From positions 1 through 64,000 of the forward strand of contig JBOGBZ010000042.1 of NCBI GenBank assembly GCA_051656485.1: 64,000 bases of DNA, read 5' to 3'. This DNA comes from JBOFDK01 sp051656485. GTDB lineage: Bacteria > Bacillota > Clostridia > Lachnospirales > Cellulosilyticaceae. The position numbers and the translations under genes are program-made. Below are positions 34,678 through 43,134 of this stretch, one piece after another. Below the pieces are notes generated by a model, which did no database searches, was not told the DNA's origin, and worked only from the letters and a program-made list of their open reading frames with translations. Positions within the stretch are counted from its first letter, which is position 1. Each line of letters starts with the position of its first letter.

Positions 34678-35688
34678 TTAAATACCGTAGAGAATATACT
34701 CTGTTGGAAAATAAGGCGTTCCATAATACCTTATATAAAAATGATAGGAGTCATCTATTTCATGAATCATACGTGCAATTTTCCAAATATCTTTATGATT
34801 ATGATAAATGCTTATGGCTAGTTTGGGATGATTTTTCTTAATCTGCTCTGCACATCCTAAAATAGCTTCTTCTTCTCCACCTTCTATATCCATCTTAATA
34901 AAGGTTGCCTTCTCAACTAAATCATCATCTATTTTCACTACCGGTACTGAGAGTTCTCCACTATCCGCAAGTTGACTTACTGGTGAGACATTGCCTGATT
35001 CAAAATACATAACACCTTCTTTACTACTTGCACCTTTTGCTCGAATAACCACATTGTTAAGCTGAAAATTCTTGATATTCTGGTTGATATAGTCTATATT
35101 TGCAGGTACTATTTCATAGCAATAAATGGTCTTGTAGCAATCTTTCCCAAAGTTTTGGACATAGCTTACTAAAGTATCTCCTACATAAGCACCAATATCA
35201 ACAAAAACCTCATCTTTGCTACATTTTATAATGTCCTGGTCAAAATACTGCTCAAAAGTTTTATCATGTATTTGATTAATCTTTTCAAAGTTTGACATCA
35301 GCCAATAGTAGAGTATGTTCGTAAATACCCTCTTGGAACGCACATCTGCAAGATGCTTATACACCCATTCCAAATCTTCTCTATGTCCAACCAGCGCTTC
35401 CGCTCTACTCTCCGCTAGAGCATAATCTCCTTTGTCCGGATAATAGGTCCCCCAAAGCTTATACTTATTACAGTAGTCTACGGTACTCATATACTGAGGA
35501 TTATTCACCTCTTTAAGATGTTTTAGGTTTTGTATAATAGCATCTTTTATTTGGGTATAATCTCTTTCTTTTACAAATTCCATTAGCGCCTTAAACTCCG
35601 TGTCTATTTGAGTTGGCATATACTCTCCTAAAAATTCTCCCCCTTGCTTCAGGTCTTTATTTTTTATAGCTTTTGATTGAGCTGGCAT
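34678..35688 (-). CDS. FkbM-family methyltransferase
   Basis: 336 aa. The C-terminal two thirds is an FkbM SAM-dependent methyltransferase: FVDIGAYVGDTLVSYV near residue 157, FIKMDIEGGEEEAI near 262, and HPKLAISIYH. The N-terminal 130 residues are helical and less familiar. FkbM enzymes often O-methylate sugars, which fits the surrounding glycosyltransferases. A near sigma-K element is upstream. Confidence 0.85.
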   Translation of the reverse strand: MPAQSKAIKNKDLKQGGEFLGEYMPTQIDTEFKALMEFVKERDYTQIKDAIIQNLKHLKEVNNPQYMSTVDYCNKYKLWGTYYPDKGDYALAESRAEALVGHREDLEWVYKHLADVRSKRVFTNILYYWLMSNFEKINQIHDKTFEQYFDQDIIKCSKDEVFVDIGAYVGDTLVSYVQNFGKDCYKTIYCYEIVPANIDYINQNIKNFQLNNVVIRAKGASSKEGVMYFESGNVSPVSQLADSGELSVPVVKIDDDLVEKATFIKMDIEGGEEEAILGCAEQIKKNHPKLAISIYHNHKDIWKIARMIHEIDDSYHFYIRYYGTPYFPTEYILYGI

Positions 35689-35722
35689 AGTTAAGTAACC
35701 CCCTAAAATTTTCTATTCTTCA

Positions 35723-35750
35723 CATTATATGTAACAAAAAGGTGACCTGT
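35723..35750 (-). promoter_or_regulatory. Near-consensus sigma-K-like promoter, FkbM gene
   Basis: On the minus strand AC, 17 bases, CATATAATG (last base G instead of A), 35 bases before the ATG. Confidence 0.4.
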
Positions 35751-35762
35751 GCCTTTTAAGTC

Positions 35763-35800
35763 AAAAAGGCCAATTAAAGTGTATGCTTTAATCAGCCTTT
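35763..35800 (-). terminator. Terminator of the CotD-like gene
   Basis: AAAGGCTGATTAAAG and CTTTAATTGGCCTTT pair over 6 bases, then a T run on the minus strand. Confidence 0.82.
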
Positions 35801-35819
35801 TAAATTTACTTGACAGCTA

Positions 35820-36329
35820 CTAGAAGCATTGTCTTGATGTAACCGTACATCCACTATTGATGTAACTTCCGCCACAAGTATTGTTGGTATTACCACATGG
35901 GATAGGTGTACTACCGCAACCACCATTTGCTCCGCCTTCTGTACATACGATATTTTGTGTTCCTAAACAATAGTTTCCATTGGTCATATTAACTGGTGTA
36001 CGATGGTAAACATTATATTCTGCATAGTAATTTGTATTATATTTATAATCAGTTACATAGTAATGATTAAATTTTCTGTAGTAGTTATTATAATAATTTG
36101 ATGTTGTTAAATTTTGCATTGTGCCTTGTGTGTCATATGCTACATTATAAGTTTGCCCTGTAGCTAAATCTACATTTTCTACACGACTGCAGTTAGGTCC
36201 CAAATTAGGGTTTTGACATTGTTGTGGGCTTCCACATGGTACTGGGGCTACGTTTCCACATGGTGCTGGGGCTACGTTTCCACACTGAGTTGGTTGTTGG
36301 CATGGACATGTACTTTGATTGGTATACAT
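35820..36329 (-). CDS. Spore-coat-like Cys/Tyr/Asn-rich protein
   Basis: 169 aa, no signal peptide. Residues 1-50 are Cys/Pro/Gln rich with a short repeat (PCGNVAPAPCGNVAPVPCG), the centre is extremely rich in Tyr and Asn (SNYYNNYYRKFNHYYVTDYK), and the tail is Gly/Cys rich. The centre after NVDLATGQTYNV recalls CotD, in which His takes the place of Tyr. Tyr and Cys would support cross-links. A full sigma-K-like element is upstream. Confidence 0.68.
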   Translation of the reverse strand: MYTNQSTCPCQQPTQCGNVAPAPCGNVAPVPCGSPQQCQNPNLGPNCSRVENVDLATGQTYNVAYDTQGTMQNLTTSNYYNNYYRKFNHYYVTDYKYNTNYYAEYNVYHRTPVNMTNGNYCLGTQNIVCTEGGANGGCGSTPIPCGNTNNTCGGSYINSGCTVTSRQCF

Positions 36330-36379
36330 TGGATTACCTCCTAGAAATGTGTTTTTTTTAGCAAGTCTGCTATCACTAA

Positions 36380-36406
36380 TAATATATGCGTATAATGTCT
36401 AAAGGT
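36380..36406 (-). promoter_or_regulatory. Sigma-K-like promoter, CotD-like gene
   Basis: On the minus strand AC, 16 bases, CATATATTA: a full match, about 50 bases before the ATG. Confidence 0.55.
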
Positions 36407-36420
36407 GCATACTGAGGTCA

Positions 36421-36466
36421 AAAAAACCTTTAGTTCAATAAATAGCCATTGACCTAAAGGCTTTTT
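36421..36466 (-). terminator. Terminator of the GT2-CgeB operon
   Basis: AAAGCCTTTAGGTCA and TGAACTAAAGGTTTTTT pair across a 13-base loop on the minus strand and end in six T. Confidence 0.8.
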
Positions 36467-36468
36467 CA

Positions 36469-37962
36469 TTATAACCTATTCAGTATTTCTTGAAGTCGAT
36501 GTTTATACGTATGTTGACTATATACCTTATGCATTCCCCTTTCTACCCTTTGGGTAACTGTCTCTGATTGACTGAGTATTTTTTCTATAAAAGTTACAGT
36601 CTCTTCTTCGCTATTGGCTATGAATACCTCTTCACCAAACTGTGCTCTTATTCCATCCGAGTCACTACTTATAATAGGTGTTCCACAGGCTAGTAACTCA
36701 TAAATACGCCTTGGTATCATCCACTTACTTTCATGAATAGACTGTACATTTAAAAACATCTCATATTGCCTATAAGCTTCATTCATAGCACTATACGGCA
36801 ATTTGCCTACAATACACTTTTGATAAATCTCTGGCCACTGCCATTGCTTATTTTGCACCATTTCCTTCTTATCATAATTTCTATCAAAAATTTCTAAATT
36901 ATACTGGATAGCAGGTTTTAGAATATACTCCATATCTCTCATACGCTGTCTATACTTCTCTCCATACCATGAACCCGCAAAAGCTACTTTTCCTAATGGT
37001 GATTCCATCCGTCCTCTGTTATGATGCAATAAAGGCTGTGCCGCAAAGGGTAGTATAAAAGCTCTTTCCTTTTTGCTCATACCTTGATGGATTGCTAACA
37101 CATTTTCATCCGTTACTCCTACATAATCAAATAAACTTGCCGTACTGATAAAATAGTAAAAATTATTTATTCCTTCTTTGTCCCAAAATACCGTTGGAAT
37201 TTTCTTTTGGTTACAATACTTAATGAGTTGCCTCATATTTTCATCATAGTAGGCACCTAGTCTTGCAATTCGACTGGTCCAACTTCCATTTTTACCTTGC
37301 CACGCTGATTCTACCAACAGCATATCCGGTGCAAATGCTTCTATCTCTTCTTGCCATTTATCAGATGTCAGTTGCATAAATTGTGCTTCATACCTCCAAC
37401 ATTCATAACTAAATTCATCTAAGATACATGCTATTTTTAATGCATTCTCAGGTACTTTTACGGGTTCTTCTAATGCCTTTTTTTGCCGCCATGTATCATA
37501 AAATACATCTATTTTCTTCGCTTTATCGGTCTCATAATTCAAATATACTTTATCTATAGCTTCAATGGTTAATTTTTCAATCCTAACCTTCCCACTTCCC
37601 TTAAATCTTAAGACAATATAGATACTATCCAAACTTTCACTTAGTAATTGAATAGGTTGATTGGGAGGATAAAAAGTTGTCTCACTACTTCCATTTGTGT
37701 AATATTTAGCAATACCAATTTCTACCTCAACTCCACCACTACGGACTATGTGAGTTATTATTTCATAAGTATTATATCGATCTGTTAATGTAATTAATTT
37801 TTTTAACTTATGCTCCAAATCTCTATAAGCCATGGTACATGTTTCTAAACCTGTATGTGTAATAACCATTTGTCCATCTCGGTAGCACATCATAGGCTCT
37901 CCTAAACTTACTAACCATTCACTCACTTTAAATGCTTGTATTTGCAAGATATTCTTTCTCAT
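36469..37962 (-). CDS. CgeB-like glycosyltransferase (DUF3880 type)
   Basis: 497 aa. The first 170 residues are a beta-rich domain I do not recognise. Residues about 175-330 match the DUF3880 N-terminal half of CgeB proteins (IACILDEFSYECWRYEAQF, WDKEGINNF), and the C-terminal part is the GT-B donor domain (IPRRIYELLACGTPIISSDS). CgeB in Bacillus is a mother-cell protein that matures the spore outermost layer. Its ATG overlaps the TGA of the preceding GT2 gene. Confidence 0.82.
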   Translation of the reverse strand: MRKNILQIQAFKVSEWLVSLGEPMMCYRDGQMVITHTGLETCTMAYRDLEHKLKKLITLTDRYNTYEIITHIVRSGGVEVEIGIAKYYTNGSSETTFYPPNQPIQLLSESLDSIYIVLRFKGSGKVRIEKLTIEAIDKVYLNYETDKAKKIDVFYDTWRQKKALEEPVKVPENALKIACILDEFSYECWRYEAQFMQLTSDKWQEEIEAFAPDMLLVESAWQGKNGSWTSRIARLGAYYDENMRQLIKYCNQKKIPTVFWDKEGINNFYYFISTASLFDYVGVTDENVLAIHQGMSKKERAFILPFAAQPLLHHNRGRMESPLGKVAFAGSWYGEKYRQRMRDMEYILKPAIQYNLEIFDRNYDKKEMVQNKQWQWPEIYQKCIVGKLPYSAMNEAYRQYEMFLNVQSIHESKWMIPRRIYELLACGTPIISSDSDGIRAQFGEEVFIANSEEETVTFIEKILSQSETVTQRVERGMHKVYSQHTYKHRLQEILNRL

Positions 37963-39023
37963 TCAATTCCCCCTTGCTTTAGAATTTCTCTATTTCTAAG
38001 CACCACATAATCATTTACTTTTACTTTTCCCGCTTCTTCATTATGATAAATTGCTTGTTCAATATCTCCCATAAGTGCATAACACCTACATAACCCCAAA
38101 TGAGGCAAATATTTATCATAATCATAATACTGCGCACTTATCTTATGTATATTCTCGGGTAAATCTAGCGTTAATTCATACCAAAAAATAGCTTTTTCAT
38201 ACACTCCCTCTTCCATGTAATACTCTGCTATTTCATAACAAATTTCTTTTCTTGGTTCAGTATATTTAAAGCTCTCATACAATATAGGTAAACTCACCTC
38301 CTTTAATGACTTGTTGCAATAAGCAATCATTAGACATGCATTGGCACATTCTTCACCATTACTTGATTGATTCTCTAGTATACCCTCAAAAATCTGCCTT
38401 GCTTTTTCATACTGTTTGTTTTCAAAAAGCTCTCTGCCATAATAAAGTGTTCCTCTATTAGACAGACTATTCCCTGCCTTTAAGTAGCCTTCATAGATTT
38501 CTAAATTCCTTGTTTTTCCTGTACTTCTACCTGTGTGGGTAATATAAATATCTGAGTAAATCATATTACCTTTCACTTCGAGCACCTCATGTACAGGCTC
38601 GACCCACTTGGCACCCAATGCCCTTTTAATAAGCCTTTCTCGATAATACGACAATAATACATTTCCCTTCTTATCAAAATCTACATAATAGTTCATAAGC
38701 ACTACATCTGTCTTTTCATCTATCAGTGTCTTTAGTGCTTTCAATTTATTTCCTTCTTCTTTTTCAATCACATCATCTGCATCTAGCCACATGATATAAT
38801 CTTTTGTAGCATATGAAAAAGAAATATTTCTTGCTTTGGCAAAGTCATTTTCCCACTGCATATCAAATATTTTATCTGTGTACCCCTTTGCGATTTGTTT
38901 CGTTTCATCAGTAGATCCCGTATCTACTATAATTATTTCATCTACTATATCCTTCACACTATCTAGACATACTTTGAGAGTTTTTTTTGCATCTTTTACA
39001 ATCATACATAAACTTATTGTCAT
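37959..39023 (-). CDS. GT2 glycosyltransferase with helical repeats, copy 1
   Basis: 354 aa. The N-terminal GT-A domain has SLCMIVKDAKKTLKVCLDS, VDTGSTDET and the metal-binding DxD as WLDADDVI (near residue 90). The C-terminal half consists of TPR-like helical repeats. It is a paralogue of the gene at 57566. I chose ATG 39023 (AGGGAG 11 bases upstream; conserved MTISLCM start); an ATG at 39044 is also in frame. It overlaps CgeB by four bases, so the two are coupled. Confidence 0.85.
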   Translation of the reverse strand: MTISLCMIVKDAKKTLKVCLDSVKDIVDEIIIVDTGSTDETKQIAKGYTDKIFDMQWENDFAKARNISFSYATKDYIMWLDADDVIEKEEGNKLKALKTLIDEKTDVVLMNYYVDFDKKGNVLLSYYRERLIKRALGAKWVEPVHEVLEVKGNMIYSDIYITHTGRSTGKTRNLEIYEGYLKAGNSLSNRGTLYYGRELFENKQYEKARQIFEGILENQSSNGEECANACLMIAYCNKSLKEVSLPILYESFKYTEPRKEICYEIAEYYMEEGVYEKAIFWYELTLDLPENIHKISAQYYDYDKYLPHLGLCRCYALMGDIEQAIYHNEEAGKVKVNDYVVLRNREILKQGGIE

Positions 39024-39056
39024 TTTAAATTTTGCTCCCTTCATCTTTCCAACAGG

Positions 39057-39102
39057 ATAAGAGGAAGAGATTATGTTCTATCCTCTCATCTCTCCCTCTT
39101 AT
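39057..39102 (-). repeat. Hairpin without T run before the GT2-CgeB operon
   Basis: ATAAGAGGGAGAGAT pairs with ATCTCTTCCTCTTAT (one G-U) over a 16-base loop, just after the stop of the Cys/Pro protein. No T run follows and no clear promoter for the GT2 gene is seen, so it may be a stability or processing element between linked genes. Confidence 0.5.
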
Positions 39103-39112
39103 GGTTTATTGA

Positions 39113-39769
39113 CTAATACAGTTGTACCATTCTTATATTTATATTGGCTACTTCTGCACCAAGCGTTCCTGTTTCATATGCAAGCTCCAACGTATGACAT
39201 CCTGCTGGTACCGTAACAATTGCCCCACCTGAGATAGCTTCATATCCTATCTCTCCTGGACTTGTGGTTATACTATTACTTGATCCTGGCACTGGTGTAC
39301 CATCTAATAAAAGCTGAAGTTTTGCACTTCCGGGGTCATTAAGTGGGTCTATAGCGCCACTCCATTCTATCAAGTACGTATAGGGCCCTCTTACTTTAAG
39401 TGGATTGATCTGACAAATAGTAGGTCCTATTTTTGAATAAACTGTATCAATAGGTATTGTTCCTGCTGGTCCCCCTACAAGCATGGTAGCACCACTTCCT
39501 ACATGTGCATTTCCCTTAATAGGACATGGACATGGTGGTACTGGTGGTACTGGTGGTGGGCATGGTGGCTTTGGTGGGCATGGGCATGTTGAGCATGGTG
39601 GACATGGTTCTCCTGAACCTTGACAAGGGTTTAATGGGTAGACAGAACGTGGATATTCTGTCACTACTGGGCAAGGACAACTTTTTTTATTACCTATTGC
39701 ATAACTTTGAGTATTTGCCCCTATAGATCTACACCCTGTTGTTTGAGTTGAACAGCTATTGCAATTCAT
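39113..39769 (-). CDS. Cys/Pro-rich protein with C-terminal beta domain, copy A
   Basis: 218 aa, no signal peptide. Residues 1-45 are Cys rich, 48-85 are a CPP/PPV proline stretch, and 86-218 are a beta-rich domain (AHVGSGATMLVGG, YLIEWSGAIDPLND, GAIVTVPAGCHTLELAYETG). It matches the C-terminus of the 53378-54229 protein almost along its length. The jelly-roll look is reminiscent of BclA or C1q-like heads, an inference. Part of the duplicated 4-kb block. Confidence 0.72.
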   Translation of the reverse strand: MNCNSCSTQTTGCRSIGANTQSYAIGNKKSCPCPVVTEYPRSVYPLNPCQGSGEPCPPCSTCPCPPKPPCPPPVPPVPPCPCPIKGNAHVGSGATMLVGGPAGTIPIDTVYSKIGPTICQINPLKVRGPYTYLIEWSGAIDPLNDPGSAKLQLLLDGTPVPGSSNSITTSPGEIGYEAISGGAIVTVPAGCHTLELAYETGTLGAEVANINIRMVQLY

Positions 39770-39815
39770 ATTACCGCCTCCTATAAAATCTTATTTTTTA
39801 TTACTAGCCATAGCT

Positions 39816-39853
39816 ATAGTATATAATACTCAATCTTGTCACATTTGGTTAAT
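39816..39853 (-). promoter_or_regulatory. Conserved upstream element, Cys/Pro gene copy A
   Basis: On the minus strand TTAACCAAATG, 16 bases, TATATACTA. The paralogue at 54 kb has the same box and spacing, but with CATATAGTA. The -35 dinucleotide is TG, not AC, so this may be a variant promoter. Confidence 0.4.
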
Positions 39854-39894
39854 ACTATCTTTTATCTTTTATTAATCTCTCTTCAAAAAAAAGT

Positions 39895-39925
39895 ATCTCT
39901 TGTTACCAAAAGATACTTTTTTATT
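39895..39925 (-). terminator. Terminator of the CPP-tail protein gene, copy A
   Basis: AAAAGTATCTTTTGG and the following AGATACTTTTTTTT form a hairpin ending in a T run on the minus strand. Confidence 0.7.
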
Positions 39926-39928
39926 TCC

Positions 39929-40645
39929 CTATTTACACATTGTATAACCTGTGGTTATTAAGCACTCTTGCTTGTATGTGCTTGGTGCTGGTGGTGGGCA
40001 TGGTAGCACTGGCGGTGGGCACATTGCCTCTGGTGGTGGGCATGGTAGCATCGGCGGTGGACACATTAACTCTGGTGGTGGGCATGGTAGCACTGGCGGT
40101 GGGCACATTGCCTCTGGCTGTGGGCATGGTAGCACTGGCGGTGGGCACATTGCCTCTGATTGTGGACATGCGGCTGTGCCACAGCCACATGGTTTGCTAG
40201 GCACTCTAACTGGTGGTTGTACTGGTGCACATGGTGAATAGCTTCCATTACATGTATTACAATTACCAGTTGTTGTATCTAGAATAACTTCCTTGCCCGT
40301 TGTTGCCTTATTAACAATAATTTTATAACAAGACAAATCATCAGCACATACATCAAATTGATAAAATCCTTCACAGTTTGTGATTGTATGTGCAACACCA
40401 ATGTACTCTTTTTTTCCTTTTATACAAACAACTTTTACAAGTTTTGCTAGAGCATTTGCAATAGGTTGCCCTTGGCAGTTAACAACTCTACCCCATACAC
40501 GTTTTGCACTAATCTCATCTACAACCACATCTGCTCTTACTTCTGAACTTTGGCAAATATCTGGTGTGTTAAGATTAATATCTATAGAATTCCCTACTGT
40601 AACAGTCGATGTTTTGCATGAATTACTTCCATAATAATTACTCAT
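39929..40645 (-). CDS. Carboxypeptidase-regulatory-like protein with CPP tail, copy A
   Basis: 238 aa. Residues 1-40 hold a conserved VGNSIDINLNTPDICQSSEVR lead (core SIDINLNTPD), 45-125 a carboxypeptidase-regulatory-like beta sandwich (VWGRVVNCQGQPIANALAKL, NCEGFYQFDVC), and 150-225 a Pro/Cys tail with four 14-residue repeats of the AMCPPPVLPCPPPE type. No signal peptide. Paralogues at 54410 and 58744. A full sigma-K-like element is upstream. Likely a cross-linked surface component. Confidence 0.75.
   Translation of the reverse strand: MSNYYGSNSCKTSTVTVGNSIDINLNTPDICQSSEVRADVVVDEISAKRVWGRVVNCQGQPIANALAKLVKVVCIKGKKEYIGVAHTITNCEGFYQFDVCADDLSCYKIIVNKATTGKEVILDTTTGNCNTCNGSYSPCAPVQPPVRVPSKPCGCGTAACPQSEAMCPPPVLPCPQPEAMCPPPVLPCPPPELMCPPPMLPCPPPEAMCPPPVLPCPPPAPSTYKQECLITTGYTMCK
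39993..40160. repeat. 42-bp tandem repeat, four copies
   Basis: Four near-identical 42-bp units inside the copy A CPP-tail gene, encoding the 14-residue Pro/Cys repeat. Units differ at a few bases (for example CACTGG/CATCGG). Confidence 0.85.
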
Positions 40646-40677
40646 TTCTTATACCTCCTGAATAATTTTTCACACTT

Positions 40678-40704
40678 TACTATATGTAATTCTCCTCTCC
40701 TTGT
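40678..40704 (-). promoter_or_regulatory. Sigma-K-like promoter, CPP-tail gene copy A
   Basis: On the minus strand AC, 16 bases, CATATAGTA: a full match, about 33 bases before the ATG. Confidence 0.6.
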
Positions 40705-40822
40705 TACACTATTTTGATAATCTTTCATTTTCTGGATATTTCCGCTCTATATATTGCCACATTTTATTTTTCCATTATTATAGTAGCTTTTTAATTTTTT
40801 AACATTTTTTTCCTTTTTTGGA

Positions 40823-40849
40823 ACCTATACGCTATTCGTTCATATACTA
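40823..40849 (+). promoter_or_regulatory. Sigma-K-like promoter, SPOCS module A
   Basis: AC (40823-40824), 16 bases, CATATACTA (40841-40849): a full match, 43 bases before the first gene of the module and divergent from the CPP-tail gene promoter. Confidence 0.6.
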
Positions 40850-40891
40850 TCATTGAAAGTATCTTTCGTATCAATAAGGAGGTTTTTATCT

Positions 40892-41380
40892 ATGCCTAAA
40901 TTTAATAGATCCCTCATTGAGTATGACGGGGTTTTATCTTATGAAAATGATATTTGTGCTGCCGCTGTTCCTTGTAGCTTTAAACAATTTAATATTGATA
41001 TGGAACTTTGTGTACCTTGTCAGAAGCCTAGTATCGAACAAATCGTTAAAATAACAACTGAACCTTGTGTACTTAAACAAGTTATTATTCGTACACCATG
41101 TGGTACCTCTAGTGAAGGGGTTACTTTAACTGGCTATAAACTTTTAGTTATGGGTGAAGTTGGTATCAAAATTAAATATGTTGCTCTTGAGGCAGAGCAA
41201 AGTGTGCACACAGTACATGCAAACATTCCTTTCTGCTCTTCTGTCATTATGCCTTTAGAATTTACTAATCTTAGTGCCGTTTCATCAAAAGTATATATTG
41301 AGGATGCCTACATCAATCAGCAAGATGAACGTTGTATGTTCGCCAATGTAACTTTGATGCTTGTTGCACAATCCTGTTAG
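40892..41380 (+). CDS. SPOCS-domain protein, module A gene 1
   Basis: 162 aa. After a short NRSLIEYDG lead, residues about 30-140 are a SPOCS domain (DUF3794, the domain of SipL): CVPCQKPSIEQIVKITTE, then GTSSEGVTLTGYKLLVMGEV and VHTVHANIPF. SipL joins the coat base to SpoIVA, but it has a LysM tail that is absent here. AAGGAGG stands before ATG 40892; the frame is open upstream to 40853. Nearly identical in layout to the gene at 55254. First of three co-directional genes. Confidence 0.78.
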   Translation: MPKFNRSLIEYDGVLSYENDICAAAVPCSFKQFNIDMELCVPCQKPSIEQIVKITTEPCVLKQVIIRTPCGTSSEGVTLTGYKLLVMGEVGIKIKYVALEAEQSVHTVHANIPFCSSVIMPLEFTNLSAVSSKVYIEDAYINQQDERCMFANVTLMLVAQSC

Positions 41381-41392
41381 GAGGTAAGAACA

Positions 41393-41875
41393 ATGTTTAA
41401 ATATGACTATTCACCATCTACTACTTTGCCTTGCTGTGCAGAGTATTTCAAAGAAGCTGTTATTCAAGAAATCATTACTCTCCCACAAGAAAAACCAGAT
41501 ATCGAACGTGTTCAAAAAATTATGGTATGGCCTGAAATAGAAGAAATGAAACTTATCCCTACGGAAAAAGGTGTTTCTAATGAAGGGCAAATCCTAACTG
41601 GTCTTAAGCTCCTTGTCAAACTTCGTCTTAAGCAAAAAATACTTTATGTAGCAGACCGTTGCACACAATCTCTTCACGCTGCACATTTTGACAATATCAC
41701 AAACTTATTTATTATCGTTCCTGAAACTATCAATTGTGAATCTACTTGCGCGCTTTTCGCTAAAGGTCAACTTCGTGTTGTTCCTTATGTTGAAACCGTT
41801 CAATTTAGAATGTTAGACGGACGTTGTATCCATAAGTGTGTTTCTGTATTTGTCAACATGGAAGTTATGAAATAG
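41393..41875 (+). CDS. SPOCS-domain protein, module A gene 2
   Basis: 160 aa, single SPOCS domain: EKPDIERVQKIMV, NEGQILTGLKLLVKL, then AAHFDNITNLFIIVP and a final RMLDGRCIHKCVSVFVNM strand. It starts 12 bases after gene 1 with TAGGAGG overlapping that stop. Very similar to the gene at 55756. The two SPOCS proteins of each module are different from each other, which suggests a hetero-oligomer. Confidence 0.78.
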   Translation: MFKYDYSPSTTLPCCAEYFKEAVIQEIITLPQEKPDIERVQKIMVWPEIEEMKLIPTEKGVSNEGQILTGLKLLVKLRLKQKILYVADRCTQSLHAAHFDNITNLFIIVPETINCESTCALFAKGQLRVVPYVETVQFRMLDGRCIHKCVSVFVNMEVMK

Positions 41876-41895
41876 AAAGAAAGGTGGCTAAAAAA

Positions 41896-43080
41896 ATGAT
41901 TATCACTAAAACTTCGAACGTATCTGAAGCTGTCGTTGGCGATATTATCACTTACACACTTGATATCGCAAACAATGATACCTTTGATTATACTGACGTC
42001 CTCATTAAAGACTTATTAACACCTGAACTTGACTTTGTTGAAGGTAGTGTCGTTGTTATGGGTGTACCAAATCCAACTGCTAGTATTCTAACAGGTATTG
42101 ATATTGGTGCCCTTCCTGCTGGTGCTACTAGCAAAGTTACTTTCAATGCAAAAATAATTGCTAAACCTGGCACCAATCCACTTACAAATACCAGCACTGG
42201 CTATTTCAAATATTTAAATGCTTCAGGTCAGACAGTTATTGATACTGTAACTAGTAATCCTAACCAAATAGATGTTTACTCAGCAGACGTTGTCGTTACA
42301 AAAACTGCTGATAAGACAGTTGCATCTTTTGGTTCTATCATTACCTATACTGTAGTTGTACAGAATACCGGTGATTTAGATGCTTATTCTGTAAGTTTCA
42401 AAGATATGCTACCTAGCTGCCTTGCCTTTATTGCTGATAGTTTTACACTCAATGGTGTTTCTGTTATTGATGTCAACCTTGCTCAAGGCGTAGATTTAGG
42501 TACAATTCCTGCTGGTGGTTCTGTAACACTTACTTATCAAGGAAAACTTACAAGTGGTACCGGTTGTGAAATTTGTAATGGTGCCTATGTAGAATATGAG
42601 TATGTGCAACCAAATGGTGTAACAGGTACCAAGACATCTAATGTATCAACTATTTGTGTGGAATCTCGCGTATCCTTCAAGCAACTTATGTTAGACAAAT
42701 ATTGTGAAGTACCATGTGTTAAGCCAAGTATCGAAGATCTTAACGATGAAGTATCTGTAGATATCGAAATTGTTAATTCTTATCCTATCCAAACATCAAT
42801 AGGTACGTCTACAAGTGGCCAAACTTTAACCGGCTACAAACTTATCGTTCATGGTAATATTTGTATCAGTATCGAGTATACTGCAGCACTTGAGTCACAA
42901 CCTGTTCACTCTTATCATTGTACACTTCCATTTGGTACTTTTATCATCCTTCCACCTGATTACCAATTAGGCCAACAAGTTGAAGTAAATGCTATCATTG
43001 AAAATGTAGAAGCCGATATGGTAAGCCCACGTGGCGTATTCACAAATATCACCTTACTCTTAGTTGCTAGATTACGCTAA
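41896..43080 (+). CDS. DUF11-DUF11-SPOCS protein, module A gene 3
   Basis: 394 aa. Two DUF11 beta domains (about 5-115 and 128-240; ITYTLDIANNDTFDYTDVLI, ITYTVVVQNTGDLDAYSVSF cores) are followed by a C-terminal SPOCS domain (about 255-394; CVKPSIEDLNDEVSVDIEI, TSGQTLTGYKLIV). No signal peptide, sortase motif or membrane anchor, which is unusual for DUF11 proteins. I start it at ATG 41896, matching the paralogues; the frame is open to 41836. Confidence 0.8.
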   Translation: MIITKTSNVSEAVVGDIITYTLDIANNDTFDYTDVLIKDLLTPELDFVEGSVVVMGVPNPTASILTGIDIGALPAGATSKVTFNAKIIAKPGTNPLTNTSTGYFKYLNASGQTVIDTVTSNPNQIDVYSADVVVTKTADKTVASFGSIITYTVVVQNTGDLDAYSVSFKDMLPSCLAFIADSFTLNGVSVIDVNLAQGVDLGTIPAGGSVTLTYQGKLTSGTGCEICNGAYVEYEYVQPNGVTGTKTSNVSTICVESRVSFKQLMLDKYCEVPCVKPSIEDLNDEVSVDIEIVNSYPIQTSIGTSTSGQTLTGYKLIVHGNICISIEYTAALESQPVHSYHCTLPFGTFIILPPDYQLGQQVEVNAIIENVEADMVSPRGVFTNITLLLVARLR

Positions 43081-43095
43081 AGTAATCAGACAAAC

Positions 43096-43125
43096 AAAAA
43101 GCTAGGATAGCTCTCCTAGCTTTTT
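43096..43125. terminator. Bidirectional terminator between modules A and B
   Basis: AAAAAGCTAGGA, loop TAGCTC, TCCTAGCTTTTT between converging genes. Confidence 0.88.
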
Positions 43126-43134
43126 ATTTATTCC

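Noticed and set aside
41836..41895. N-terminal extension of module A gene 3
   Set aside because: It would overlap gene 2 and has no counterpart in the three paralogues, which begin at the M-I/L-I-T-K position.
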